48,124 bases of DNA from Clostridia bacterium (GCA_017453045.1 JAFTKX010000012.1:1-48124), one strand, 5' to 3'; numbered from the stretch's first letter, positions 24,843 to 33,390 are shown. Notes: generated by a model not told the origin, from the letters alone. Numbers and translations: made by a program.

Positions 24843-25955
24843 TTATTTTCTTATTTTTGGAGATGAAAGATTTAAAATTCCTCCGTCGAAAGTCTTTAAA
24901 GAAAGTTCAGACGATTTAAAACAATCAACGCTGTCTTCAATAAGACGAGTTAGCATAGTCGAAAACTCGTTAAAATCTTTGCAAAACAAGTAATACGCCA
25001 TAGAGCCGGGAATTGAATTTATTTCATTGACGAAAACTTGATTTCCATCAAGAAGAAAATCTATTCTTACAACTCCAGAAAAGGCTAATTTTCGATATAT
25101 AGCCCCACTTATCGACTTAATTTGCCGTTCGACGTCTTCGCCGAGCACGGCGGGAAAAATCTTTTTCGTTAGTGTTTTGTACTTGTCTGAAAAAGATAAA
25201 ATTTCACCCGATTTTTCAACTTCTTCAAGGCTTGAAACTACAGTTTCTCCCCCGCCTTTATACACCGCGCAATTTATTTCTCTAAATTTTTCAAGCCCTT
25301 TTTCTATTATGATTTTTTCATCAAACTTAAAGGCTAAATCAATCGCCTTTTCAAGACTGCGCAAATCTTTTGCAACCGATATCCCTATGCTACTGCCAAG
25401 TTTTGCAGGTTTTACTACTACGGGATAGGCAAACTTTTTTTGAATTACGTTTAGGGCGTAATCTCTTTTCAAATAGTACCTATCTCTAACTAATTTTACG
25501 TGGGGCAAACAGTTTACGCCTATCGCTTTTAAGGCAATTTTAGTAAATTCTTTATCAATAGCGAGCGACGAAGCAAAAAGGTCGGGACAAACGAAAGGTA
25601 TTTTACTGTTTTTTATTATCGCCGTAAACTCTCCGCCTTCGCCGTATCCACCGTGCATACAATTTATTGCAGAATATATTTGAAAAGCAGGTTTTATTTT
25701 GCTATTTTTTAAATAATACAACCTATCGTCCGACGGCAAAAGCAAGCATTTTTTTAGCCCGTCGGTTTTTAAATTTTTATAAATAGATAAATCGCGTAGA
25801 TTATCCCCTGTAAACCACTCTCCGCTTTTGCTTACGAAAACGGGAATAGGATTATATTCGCTTTTATCAACTGCGTTTAAAGTCATAACGCCGGTTATCA
25901 CCGAAACGTCGTGTTCGCAACTTTGACCGCCGAAAAATACTAAAACGTTTTTCAT
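24843..25955 (-). CDS. ddl: D-alanine--D-alanine ligase
   Basis: 370 residues, an ATP-grasp enzyme making the D-Ala-D-Ala dipeptide. Motifs: VFFGGQSCEHDVSVITG, HGGYGEGGEFTAII (substrate loop), VVKPAKLGSSIGIS, RIDFLLDGNQVFVNEINSIPG. Shine-Dalgarno AAGGAG. It follows murF by 8 nt, so the dipeptide and the enzyme that uses it come from one operon. Confidence 0.95.
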   Translation of the reverse strand: MKNVLVFFGGQSCEHDVSVITGVMTLNAVDKSEYNPIPVFVSKSGEWFTGDNLRDLSIYKNLKTDGLKKCLLLPSDDRLYYLKNSKIKPAFQIYSAINCMHGGYGEGGEFTAIIKNSKIPFVCPDLFASSLAIDKEFTKIALKAIGVNCLPHVKLVRDRYYLKRDYALNVIQKKFAYPVVVKPAKLGSSIGISVAKDLRSLEKAIDLAFKFDEKIIIEKGLEKFREINCAVYKGGGETVVSSLEEVEKSGEILSFSDKYKTLTKKIFPAVLGEDVERQIKSISGAIYRKLAFSGVVRIDFLLDGNQVFVNEINSIPGSMAYYLFCKDFNEFSTMLTRLIEDSVDCFKSSELSLKTFDGGILNLSSPKIRK

Positions 25956-25963
25956 AATTCTCC

Positions 25964-27550
25964 TTATATTTCATACACGTCGGGAAGATCGCTGAAAAAT
26001 GCGACTACATCTCCCCTTTTTAATTGATTTAAAAGATATTTTTTTACCGTTTGCATATCGCTTAAAACTTCGACCTGACCCCCTACGCTTAGCGCTCCGT
26101 TTTTTACGCTCGTAGAGTTTACGCCCATCGCTATAACGAGCGAAAAATTTTGAGCCAAAACCTGCCCGACTTGATAATTTACGGTTTTATCTTCTTCGCC
26201 GAGTTCAACCACACCCGACGTTACGGCAATTTTTTTACCGCTTAATTTTCCTATAGCGATAGCCGTAGATTTTATCCCTTCGATATTTGCGTTGTAACCG
26301 TCGTCAACTACGACTACTCCGTTTGCTGTCTTTATAATTTCCGCCCTATGCCTTGGAGAACTTAAGGTCGGAATTACTCCAAGAATTTTACTAATGTCAA
26401 CTTTTAGATAAAGAGCGACGGCTACTGCAATGCAAATATTTTCAAGATTATGAAAACCGAGTAGCGGAGTGAAAGTTTTATAACTTTTACCGTATACGAC
26501 TATATCAAAATCAATACCGTCCAAGCGTTGAACGGCGTTTTGCCAACGCACGAAACCTCTTTCCCCAACCAAAAATTTCTCGCAGTTCGCTTTTTGATAT
26601 AAGTCGAAACTCTCTTGCGAATTATCGTTAAAAAAGGCGGATTTTTTACCGCAAAGCCCTTCTATAAGTTGATTTTTAGCCCTTTTAACGCCTTTAATCC
26701 CACCGAGAGTTTTCGTATGTTGCGGTAAAATTGACGTTATTATACCAACGTTTGGCTTAACCATTTTGCAAAGTTCTTTTATATCGTTTTTACGCCTTGC
26801 CCCCATCTCTGCAATAAATACGTCGTAGTTTTCGAGCCCGCCTCTTACAGTTTTACAAATGCCGAGCGGAGTGTTATAAGACGACGGCGTTGCAAGCACT
26901 CTATATTTTGTTTGAAGCATCTTAGCAAGATAGTTTTTTACCGAAGTTTTGCCCGAACTACCAGTTATCCCTATTTTTATTAAGTCTTTATTTTTAGCAA
27001 TTTTCTTTGCGCAAATCGCTTTGCTTAAACAATAACGAAACGCGTCGTAAGGGAAATTTACAATTTTACCTAACGATAAAAAACACGGAACGCCTACGGG
27101 AACAAACGCTAAAGATAAACTTGCATAGTATATAAAATTTTGCGATAAAAAACTTTTTACAAGTAAGAATATCGCGGTGCAAAACGCAGACGAAAAAAAC
27201 GCTGACAAAAAATAAATTCTTAAAAATCTATGCGTTAGTTTACTTTTTTTAACGATTTTCGTTTTGAAAAAATACAACCCGTCAAGCAGAGTGAAAACGG
27301 TAAAAACGTAAAGACTAAAAGTTAGATTGTGTTTATTAAAAAACACGCACCCGACAGCCGTTGCGATTAAAAAAAGTAGGCTATAAGTCGATAATTTAAC
27401 AATTTCACGCTTTTTTCCACTAAAAATCGCCGAGAAAAATTCGCCTATCCTATATCCGCATTGCTGAAAAACGGTCGCTATTTTAATCGAGAAAAAACCA
27501 AAGACGCAAACAGACAAAAGAATAAGCGAAAGCAAATTTATATCAATCAT
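25964..27550 (-). CDS. murF: MurF-type UDP-MurNAc-tripeptide:D-Ala-D-Ala ligase with N-terminal membrane domain
   Basis: 528 residues against about 450 for usual MurF. Residues 1 to about 165 are hydrophobic with four or five membrane segments (for example INLLSLILLSVCVFGFFS and SFVLYVF-like helices). The Mur-ligase core starts near residue 195: P-loop GITGSSGKTSVKNYL, FIAEMGARRKNDI, HNLENICIAVAVAL and DDGYNANIEGIKS. The protein would place the last cytoplasmic precursor step at the membrane, near MraY. It overlaps the upstream hydrolase gene by 8 nt and precedes ddl. Confidence 0.88.
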   Translation of the reverse strand: MIDINLLSLILLSVCVFGFFSIKIATVFQQCGYRIGEFFSAIFSGKKREIVKLSTYSLLFLIATAVGCVFFNKHNLTFSLYVFTVFTLLDGLYFFKTKIVKKSKLTHRFLRIYFLSAFFSSAFCTAIFLLVKSFLSQNFIYYASLSLAFVPVGVPCFLSLGKIVNFPYDAFRYCLSKAICAKKIAKNKDLIKIGITGSSGKTSVKNYLAKMLQTKYRVLATPSSYNTPLGICKTVRGGLENYDVFIAEMGARRKNDIKELCKMVKPNVGIITSILPQHTKTLGGIKGVKRAKNQLIEGLCGKKSAFFNDNSQESFDLYQKANCEKFLVGERGFVRWQNAVQRLDGIDFDIVVYGKSYKTFTPLLGFHNLENICIAVAVALYLKVDISKILGVIPTLSSPRHRAEIIKTANGVVVVDDGYNANIEGIKSTAIAIGKLSGKKIAVTSGVVELGEEDKTVNYQVGQVLAQNFSLVIAMGVNSTSVKNGALSVGGQVEVLSDMQTVKKYLLNQLKRGDVVAFFSDLPDVYEI

Positions 27551-28217
27551 TATCTTTCTCCGTTAAAAAACTAAAGACGAGCGAATTAAACTCGTCGGGC
27601 TTTTCGATAAAACAAAAATGCCCCGCGTTTGCAAAGAAATAAAGCCTACTCTTTTTTATGAGTTTCTTCATTAGTTTTGCCATATACGGGGGCGTTTGCC
27701 TATCCTTTTTGCCAAAAATCAGCAAGGTTCTATTTTGAATTTTTGAATATTCGTCGTTTAAATTATCCGAAATTATCTTTTGAAAACTTTTTTTCATAAC
27801 GGGCGACAAATTTTGATAATCTTTTGAATATAAAAACTTAAGTTTTTCCCTTTTTACAAAATTTTTAAGTATAAAAAAAGACGCTTTTTTAAAAAAGTAT
27901 TTTATACTTTTTCTCGGCTTTAAGCCTGCAGCGCCTGTGAAAACTATTTTATCTATTCTCTTTTCGTCTTTTAGTAACCTTACCGCCACCCTCGCTCCAA
28001 ACGAGTGGGCTAAAAGGTCTACCTTTTTTTCGCCAAGTTTATCTAAAAGTTCTCGTATCTCGTTTGCGTAATCGTCAAGCGAATAGGGATATTCCATAAG
28101 TTTGCTCTTTCCAAAACCCGTCATATCCACCGCAACGACTCGCATAAACCGAGAAAAAAAGTTTATTTGACGAATAAAACTTTCTTTATTTGAAAGATAC
28201 CCGTGTAGCATAAGCAA
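27543..28217 (-). CDS. Alpha/beta hydrolase; true start probably further upstream
   Basis: At least 224 residues of an alpha/beta hydrolase: oxyanion region LMLHGYLSNKESF, GFGKSK, nucleophile elbow LLAHSFGARVAV (Ser in AHSFG), and the late acid/His pair (FGKKDRQTPP and NAGHFCFIEKPDEF). The first conventional start is a TTG at 28217 with no ribosome site. The frame stays open upstream and reads LVGERYIDVGYGKVL, a normal first strand of this fold. An ATA at 28268, 8 nt after GGAG and overlapping the rimI stop as ATAA, or an ATT at 28271, may be the start. Substrate unknown. Confidence 0.8.
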   Translation of the reverse strand: MLMLHGYLSNKESFIRQINFFSRFMRVVAVDMTGFGKSKLMEYPYSLDDYANEIRELLDKLGEKKVDLLAHSFGARVAVRLLKDEKRIDKIVFTGAAGLKPRKSIKYFFKKASFFILKNFVKREKLKFLYSKDYQNLSPVMKKSFQKIISDNLNDEYSKIQNRTLLIFGKKDRQTPPYMAKLMKKLIKKSRLYFFANAGHFCFIEKPDEFNSLVFSFLTEKDND

Positions 28218-28264
28218 AACTTTGCCGTATCCTACGTCGATATACCTTTCGCCAACAAGTCTTT

Positions 28265-28696
28265 TTATAATTTTTTCTCCATTATTATAGCGTCTTCACC
28301 GTCGGCATAATAACCTTTTCTAACGGCAATTCGTTCAAAACCGCAACGCTCGTAGCAAGAAATCGCAACGGAGTTTCCTACCCTCACCTCAAGAAAAAGT
28401 TGCTCGACGCCCCTATCTTTAAAACTTTCTATAAGAGCGTTTACCAAACTTTTTCCAAAGCCGTTTCCACGATAATTTTTATCTACGGCAACGAGTAAAA
28501 TTTCGCCTTGTTCAAAAAGAATTTGACCGCCGATATATCCTAAAACTTCTTGATTTTCGCATATAACGAAACCCGAAAAATGCGGACTTGAAAAAGCGCT
28601 TTCTATCATTTCTTGCGACCAAGCGTCGCTAAAACACTCTTTTTCTAAACTGCTAATTTTTTGATTGTCATCTTTTTGCCACGGGCGTATTAGCAC
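28265..28696 (-). CDS. rimI: Ribosomal-protein-alanine N-acetyltransferase
   Basis: 143 residues of the GNAT fold. It acetylates the N-terminus of ribosomal protein S18 in E. coli. Motif A for acetyl-CoA is VAVDKNYRGNGFGKSLV, with the NSVAISCYERCGFE motif characteristic of RimI. GTG start preceded by GGAGG at 7 nt. It overlaps tsaB by 7 nt in the usual tsaE-tsaB-rimI order. Confidence 0.92.
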   Translation of the reverse strand: MLIRPWQKDDNQKISSLEKECFSDAWSQEMIESAFSSPHFSGFVICENQEVLGYIGGQILFEQGEILLVAVDKNYRGNGFGKSLVNALIESFKDRGVEQLFLEVRVGNSVAISCYERCGFERIAVRKGYYADGEDAIIMEKKL

Positions 28697-29304
28697 AGTT
28701 CTTCCTCCGCTTGACTCTTTTTAACGTAAAGTGGAATAAGACTTTCTCTGTCTAAACTCGCTAAATTAAGTTTACGTTCAACTGCGACCGAAAAACCCTT
28801 TGCTAAATCGCCTTTTATAGCGTTTAAACCGTCGATTTCAACGTCGGAAACAACCAAAAAGTCTTTATATAAGTCGATTATCTCCGATTTTGATAAAAAA
28901 CACGGGGGTAAAATTACGTTATTATTCTCATCGAAAGCGCAGGCGTAAAAGTTATCGTGTCGAGCGTCGATAAGGGTTAATTTTTTTACGCTATCTACGA
29001 TATTGTATGCGAGCGATTCAAAAGAAGTTACGCCTAAAACCTTTTTGTCTAAAGCATACGCGAAAGCCTTTGCCGTCGATACGCCTATTCTAATACCCGT
29101 GAACGAACCAGGTCCTATAGAGCAAGCGAAAACGTCGATATCCGAAAGTTTAACTTGAGCGTCTAAAAGACAATATTCAATTTCTTTCATCAAAGCGACC
29201 GAGTGAGATTGCAAACACTCTTTAATTTCTCTCACCGCTTTTTCTTTACCTTGTGAAACGACGGTTAAATAGTTTCCGCTTGTGTCGAACGCGAGATAGT
29301 TCAT
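28690..29304 (-). CDS. tsaB: tRNA threonylcarbamoyladenosine biosynthesis protein TsaB
   Basis: 204 residues, an ASKHA-fold partner of TsaD and TsaE in t6A synthesis. AFDTSGNYLTVVSQG at the N-terminus and SIGPGSFTGIRIGVSTAKAF at about residues 65-84 are diagnostic. Overlaps tsaE by 4 nt. tsaD is not in the window. Confidence 0.95.
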   Translation of the reverse strand: MNYLAFDTSGNYLTVVSQGKEKAVREIKECLQSHSVALMKEIEYCLLDAQVKLSDIDVFACSIGPGSFTGIRIGVSTAKAFAYALDKKVLGVTSFESLAYNIVDSVKKLTLIDARHDNFYACAFDENNNVILPPCFLSKSEIIDLYKDFLVVSDVEIDGLNAIKGDLAKGFSVAVERKLNLASLDRESLIPLYVKKSQAEEELC

Positions 29305-29699
29305 AAAGTTATCTTCCTTGTATTTTCATCAATTTTTTCAATTTTGACCGTCTTTAAAGTCTTTGGCAAAACGTCTTTTATATTTTGCGCCCACTCTATA
29401 AGGCAAACGCCCTTCAAATAAAAATAATCGGTAAGACCGAGCGCTTCAGCGTCTTCTCCGCTTGATAGGCGGTAACAATCGTAATGATACAAAACGCCGT
29501 CGTAATCGTTCATGTAAGCGTAAGTCGGGCTTGTAATTTCATCCGTAACGCCAAGACCTTTTGCAACGCCCTTGGCAAAGGCGGTTTTCCCCGCGCCCAT
29601 TTCACCGTCTAAAATAACGACGTCGCCACCTCGTAAGGTTTTCGCATAGTCAAAAGCGACCTTTATAGTTTCTTCGCAAGATTTAGTAATTATTTCCAT
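29301..29699 (-). CDS. tsaE: tRNA threonylcarbamoyladenosine biosynthesis ATPase TsaE
   Basis: 132 residues. Walker A GEMGAGKTAFAKGVAKGL, SPTYAYMNDY and the HYDCYRL motif identify TsaE, the ATPase that resets the TsaBD complex. There is no well-placed Shine-Dalgarno; a perfect TATAAT lies 6 nt before the ATG, suggesting a leaderless mRNA. Confidence 0.95.
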   Translation of the reverse strand: MEIITKSCEETIKVAFDYAKTLRGGDVVILDGEMGAGKTAFAKGVAKGLGVTDEITSPTYAYMNDYDGVLYHYDCYRLSSGEDAEALGLTDYFYLKGVCLIEWAQNIKDVLPKTLKTVKIEKIDENTRKITL

Positions 29700-29705
29700 A
29701 ATCTT

Positions 29706-29734
29706 ATTATACGCCTTTTATAAAAATTTGCTAA
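29706..29734 (-). promoter_or_regulatory. Promoter directly abutting tsaE (leaderless candidate)
   Basis: On the minus strand TTAGCA (29734-29729), 17 bp, TATAAT (29711-29706), then 6 nt to the ATG. The -35 lies inside the 3' end of the ribU-type gene. Confidence 0.55.
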
Positions 29735-30275
29735 GTAAATTTTTAAGCCGTTTATAAAGTAAAATTGCAATTATACTGTTTAAAACGCCTTTTATAAGAT
29801 TGAAAATCAAAATATATCCCCAAGTTTGTTTAAAAAACTCGGCAGGGTTTTTAATTTGAAAAATATAGAAAGTAACGTACCTATTCATAGGTAAAGCAAG
29901 TAAGGCTTGGAACAGCACGCACGCCGACAAAACTACGACTACCCATTTAAAGCCCTTTACTTTTTTATAAATAAGCGAAGGAATAACGACGAACGCCATA
30001 GCCGTAACCGTATTCGCGACAGCCCCCGTAATACCTCCCGTCGAACCTATCATACCTAACAAATTAGTTATCACAACTATAATTAGCGACGAAAGCGGAC
30101 CTAATATGTATCCCGTAAGTAGCATTACCGCAAACGAAAAATCAAGTTCTAAAAAAAACGCAGGCGTGCCCGGGAAAAGCGGAAAACTAAGTAGCGTCGT
30201 TAAATACGCAATTGCTATCGCCGTACCGAGAGTGGCTATTCGTTTAGCGGTAAAAAATTTAGTTTTTTCTTGCAT
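29718..30275 (-). CDS. ribU: ECF transporter S component, riboflavin type (RibU-like)
   Basis: 185 residues from the ATG at 30275, which has AAAGGAG upstream; the frame's longer version runs into the riboswitch terminator. Six hydrophobic helices, an N-terminal AKRIATLGTAIAIAYL and ELDFSFAVMLLTGYILGP match small substrate-binding S components of energy-coupling-factor transporters. The FMN riboswitch directly upstream identifies riboflavin as the probable substrate. The shared EcfA/EcfT module is not in the window. Confidence 0.88.
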   Translation of the reverse strand: MQEKTKFFTAKRIATLGTAIAIAYLTTLLSFPLFPGTPAFFLELDFSFAVMLLTGYILGPLSSLIIVVITNLLGMIGSTGGITGAVANTVTAMAFVVIPSLIYKKVKGFKWVVVVLSACVLFQALLALPMNRYVTFYIFQIKNPAEFFKQTWGYILIFNLIKGVLNSIIAILLYKRLKNLLSKFL

Positions 30276-30303
30276 AAAAACTCCTTTATATAGGGGAAAG
30301 GCA

Positions 30304-30332
30304 TAAAAAAAGCCCGTGGAAAACCACGGGGC
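30304..30332 (-). terminator. Riboswitch-controlled terminator upstream of ribU
   Basis: On the minus strand CCCGTGG, TTTT loop, CCACGGG, then a run of seven or more T. It lies between the FMN aptamer and the ribU start and is the expression platform: FMN binding should favour termination. Confidence 0.85.
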
Positions 30333-30344
30333 ATAATAAGAGCA

Positions 30345-30482
30345 ACTCTTATAATCTTTTCTCATCCGGACTTGACTTAAATTTAAGTTTACCGTCGGTT
30401 TAGGAATTACGCCTAATCAAAGCCAAAAGACTCTCGCAGACTTTACTGCCGGTGGAGAATTTCACTCCGCCCCAAAGATTTA
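30345..30482 (-). promoter_or_regulatory. FMN riboswitch (RFN element)
   Basis: On the minus strand the conserved blocks of the RFN aptamer are in order: ATCTTTGGGGCGG, GTGAAATTCTCCACCGGC, AGTCTGCGAG, GGCGTAATTCC with CCGACGGT, and AGTCCGGATGAGA, closed by AAAGATT pairing with AATCTTT. It controls ribU by transcription termination. Confidence 0.95.
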
Positions 30483-30528
30483 TAAGAACATTTTACTCTT
30501 TTTGCTTTACGTTGTAAAGCATATTGCG

Positions 30529-31374
30529 TTAAAATTCGAGATTGCTTTTTAAATCCATTGCAATTTTAGGAGCGTTTTTCAAAAACACCCTATCCGCAAC
30601 CGAAAACAAACTGACGACGTCTTTACATTTTTCGCTACAAGAATAGGCAACGACAGTCCTTTTTCCTCCCGATAAAAAATGCAGGTCCGACGCGCCCGAA
30701 AAAGTCCTGTTTATTATTTCGTGTCCGCTACCGGACACAATTCCCGCAACGTTAGATTTTAAAAGAATTTTGACAACCCTTTCAACTTGCGTATAATCTA
30801 AATCGCCAACTTCCAAAACGGCAAAAATCTTCTTTCTTTTATACCTTCTCGAAATTACGGTAAACTCTTTTTTGATATTTTCAAATCTACCCCTTTTTAC
30901 GTCGCTCGTGCCAACGGGCAAATAAACGCCGTCCGCCCCTTCTTCAAAAGCCTTTCTAACGGCGTGCTTTTTAACGCCGTAGAGTTCCTCGCCGTAAGGA
31001 TAGCAAACCGCTCCGTACACTCCTATATTTTTTCCGACGAGCAACTTCTTTGTTTCTCGTATTTGCCTTGGATTTACGATTACGTTTCCAAACCCAAACT
31101 TAATAACTTCGGCGATTTTTATCTTTAAATTTTCGCTATCTTTAACCGTAGTCAAATCGGCGTCTACGCGTCTAAAAAGTTTAAACGCTTTGTATTCTTT
31201 ATATTCTTTGCCGATATCTTCTTCGCTTTGACCGAAAATCATAGCGGTTTTAGCGGTGTCCGCGCCAAAAGAACTTTGATTATTTTCGCCGTTTTCAGTT
31301 TGAGATGAAAGGTCGCTACCGTTTACGTTTTGTTCTTGTTGATTATTTACGTTAGTCATATCGAAATTTTCCAT
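30529..31374 (-). CDS. DeoC-like TIM-barrel protein, probably non-aldolase
   Basis: 281 residues. After a polar N-terminal tail (about 55 residues rich in Asn, Gln and Ser) the sequence resembles deoxyribose-phosphate aldolases: IKFGFGNVIVNPRQIRETKK, GVYGAVCYPYGEE, AVRKAFEEGADGVYLPVG. The strand that should hold the Schiff-base lysine (VKTSTGF in DeoC) reads GIVSGSGHEI, so aldolase activity is doubtful. No Shine-Dalgarno; CATAAT lies 6 nt before the ATG. It is monocistronic and follows the riboswitch region. The family link is by eye. Confidence 0.45.
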   Translation of the reverse strand: MENFDMTNVNNQQEQNVNGSDLSSQTENGENNQSSFGADTAKTAMIFGQSEEDIGKEYKEYKAFKLFRRVDADLTTVKDSENLKIKIAEVIKFGFGNVIVNPRQIRETKKLLVGKNIGVYGAVCYPYGEELYGVKKHAVRKAFEEGADGVYLPVGTSDVKRGRFENIKKEFTVISRRYKRKKIFAVLEVGDLDYTQVERVVKILLKSNVAGIVSGSGHEIINRTFSGASDLHFLSGGKRTVVAYSCSEKCKDVVSLFSVADRVFLKNAPKIAMDLKSNLEF

Positions 31375-31380
31375 AACATG

Positions 31381-31409
31381 ATTATGCCCGTTTTTTAGGA
31401 ATTTAACAA
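31381..31409 (-). promoter_or_regulatory. Promoter abutting the DeoC-like gene (leaderless candidate)
   Basis: On the minus strand TTGTTA (31409-31404), 17 bp, CATAAT (31386-31381), then 6 nt to the ATG at 31374. Confidence 0.5.
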
Positions 31410-31518
31410 CCCTTTACAAAAATTTAAGTTACTTTTGCGACAACCTTTACTCTTTTTCGGCATACCTTTTCAAAATATTGATATACAGCCCGTTTATAAT
31501 CAATTTAGGAGAATAACT

Positions 31519-31797
31519 ATGACGAATTTTTTGGAAGGATTTTTAATCGTTATGATGATTTTCTGTTTTTGTGTTGGAATTGCTTTCGTTATACGACTTA
31601 TAATTGCTTGGATTGTAGGAAAGCCTGCCAAAAGCGAGCCAACCGTAGCAGAGCCAACCGTCTACTTCGTAAAGCAAACGCAAAGTAAGCCAAAAAGAAA
31701 AAGGGCAAGGCGAAAATCGCCGAGCGTCGCGCTTAAAGGGCTTATGATAACGCCCGAAAAATTTGAAGCCTTAAAAAACAACAATTTTGAAGAATAA
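31519..31797 (+). CDS. Small single-pass membrane protein, unknown function
   Basis: 92 residues from an ATG with TTAGGAG upstream; the frame opens earlier but without a ribosome site. One hydrophobic helix at about residues 6-31 (FLIVMMIFCFCVGIAFV) is followed by a basic cytoplasmic tail (KPKRKRARRKS) and the end TPEKFEALKNNNFEE. Not recognised. It is transcribed against its neighbours and closed by a hairpin. Confidence 0.65.
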   Translation: MTNFLEGFLIVMMIFCFCVGIAFVIRLIIAWIVGKPAKSEPTVAEPTVYFVKQTQSKPKRKRARRKSPSVALKGLMITPEKFEALKNNNFEE

Positions 31798-31827
31798 AGC
31801 GGGGTTTTGCAATCGCAAAACCCCGCT
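31798..31827. terminator. Bidirectional hairpin between convergent genes
   Basis: AGCGGGGTTTTGC and GCAAAACCCCGCT form a perfect 13-bp stem with loop AATC. The T-rich tail is on the minus side (TTTATTCTT), so it mainly fits termination of rsfS; it also directly follows the stop of the small membrane protein. Confidence 0.7.
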
Positions 31828-31846
31828 ATAAGTCGATTATTTAACT

Positions 31847-32194
31847 TTATTCGCTGAATTTTTCTATATTATCAGACTTCGCCCAAAGCCTTTCAAGATT
31901 ATAAAACAGCCTCGTTTCGTCGTGGAAAACGTGAAGTATTACGTCGCCAAAATCAACTACGACCCATCTTGCTTCAGCCATACCTTCTTTTCTGCGAACT
32001 TCACCGCCAGCCTTTTCCACAGCGTCCATAGCGTACTCTGCGAGAGCCTTTACTTGCGGAGACGACTTACCGCTTGCGATAATAAAATAATCGGCTAAAA
32101 TCGTTTGCTCGCTAACGTCGATTTTAATCACGTCGTATGCCTTTTTTGAAAGTAACGTTTCACATATAAGTTTTGCTTTTTCTTTAGAATTCAT
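31847..32194 (-). CDS. rsfS: Ribosomal silencing factor RsfS
   Basis: 115 residues. It binds uL14 and blocks subunit joining in starvation. Motifs: DYFIIASGKSSPQVKALAEY, EGMAEARWVVVDFGDVILHV and the terminal LERLW. Shine-Dalgarno GGAGAG. It follows the NadD-YqeK fusion, the usual order in Bacillota. Confidence 0.95.
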   Translation of the reverse strand: MNSKEKAKLICETLLSKKAYDVIKIDVSEQTILADYFIIASGKSSPQVKALAEYAMDAVEKAGGEVRRKEGMAEARWVVVDFGDVILHVFHDETRLFYNLERLWAKSDNIEKFSE

Positions 32195-32221
32195 ATTTCT
32201 CTCCTTTAATAAGGTTTGTTT

Positions 32222-33355
32222 TTATTTTCGTTTTGCATAGTATTCGTACGCCTTTAAGGTCAGCGGATAAACTTCGCATCCCCTTTCGTACACGTAGTCT
32301 AGCGACCTTTGCATTGACAGGATAAACGCCTTGTCAAAATCTTCAAAGGATAACGCCCTTATTTTTTCAACGCCGTCATAAGTTCTTCCTTCTTCAAGCA
32401 TATCCGCTGTAAAAACTATTTTAGCAAGAAGGGACATATTCGGCTTTGCGCTCGTATGATAGCGAATCGCATTTAAAACTTCTTTATCTTTTACGCCCAA
32501 CTCTTTTTCAGCGACGTAAGCGCCGAGATATTGGTGCATAACCTGACTTGGAACTGCTTTTGGCGGAACAAACTCGGGATAATCGCTTAAACTTAAATAT
32601 TTAGCGACGTCGTGCAGTAGCGACGCTTTTAAAGTTTTCTTTAAACTTACGCCAAACGCTTTAGCATACCTTAACGCTAACTCTATTACGCCTTTGGTGT
32701 GAACAAGTCTTTTTTCGGTTAAATTGCTTATTACAAAATCTGCAATTTTACCGCCGTTATAGAGAAAATGTCGGTCTATATATTCGTTAACGCCAAAAAT
32801 AAGACTATCGTCAACGCTTAATTTGAGCAATTTTTTTATTTTTATTTGAGTTGAAGAAAGGTCTTTTCCAACGAAATTTAAACAGCCTATTTTTACGCCG
32901 AATTTCTTAAAAAATTCTTCTTTACTCTCTACGGCTGTTTTATCCTCGCCCTGCCTTTGACAAAGAAGTGGGGTTGCAAACTTTAAAATTTCAGTTGGAT
33001 TTTTCCAAGTGTGAAAGGACGATAACATATCCGTACCCATCAAAAATAAAATTTCGTAATCGGAGTATTCTTCGGCTAAATGCTTTACCGTCAAATAGGA
33101 AAAACTCTTGCCCTTTTGCTTGATTTCATAATCGGAAACGACTGCGCCGTTTATTTTAGCAAAGGCAATTTTACACATCTCAAGCCTATTTTTAGGACTT
33201 GCCGGCATAAAAACCTTTTTATGCGGAGGAATAAAGGTTGGCATTATTATAATTTTATCGGGAGAAATTTCTTTTTCAACCGCTTCAACCATCTTTACGT
33301 GTTCGATATGCGGTGGATCAAAAGTTCCCCCAAAAAAGACAAGTTTTTTCTTCAT
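32222..33355 (-). CDS. nadD: NadD nicotinate-nucleotide adenylyltransferase fused to YqeK HD hydrolase
   Basis: 377 residues. The first about 190 are NadD (GGTFDPPHIEHVKMVE at the N-terminus, MPTFIPPHK, LMGTDMLSSFHTW, DLSSTQIKIKKLL), which forms deamido-NAD. The rest is a YqeK-type HD domain (HTKGVIELALRYA, ASLLHDVAKYLS, AIRYHT), whose relatives hydrolyse Ap4A symmetrically. In Bacillus these are adjacent genes; here they are one protein. ATG at 33355 chosen over the TTG two codons earlier. No Shine-Dalgarno; TAAAAT lies 6 nt upstream. Confidence 0.93.
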   Translation of the reverse strand: MKKKLVFFGGTFDPPHIEHVKMVEAVEKEISPDKIIIMPTFIPPHKKVFMPASPKNRLEMCKIAFAKINGAVVSDYEIKQKGKSFSYLTVKHLAEEYSDYEILFLMGTDMLSSFHTWKNPTEILKFATPLLCQRQGEDKTAVESKEEFFKKFGVKIGCLNFVGKDLSSTQIKIKKLLKLSVDDSLIFGVNEYIDRHFLYNGGKIADFVISNLTEKRLVHTKGVIELALRYAKAFGVSLKKTLKASLLHDVAKYLSLSDYPEFVPPKAVPSQVMHQYLGAYVAEKELGVKDKEVLNAIRYHTSAKPNMSLLAKIVFTADMLEEGRTYDGVEKIRALSFEDFDKAFILSMQRSLDYVYERGCEVYPLTLKAYEYYAKRK

Positions 33356-33361
33356 ATACAA

Positions 33362-33390
33362 ATTTTAACACATTTTTTATATAATTACAA
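33362..33390 (-). promoter_or_regulatory. Promoter abutting nadD-yqeK (leaderless candidate)
   Basis: On the minus strand TTGTAA (33390-33385), 17 bp, TAAAAT (33367-33362) preceded by TGT, then 6 nt to the ATG. Confidence 0.55.
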
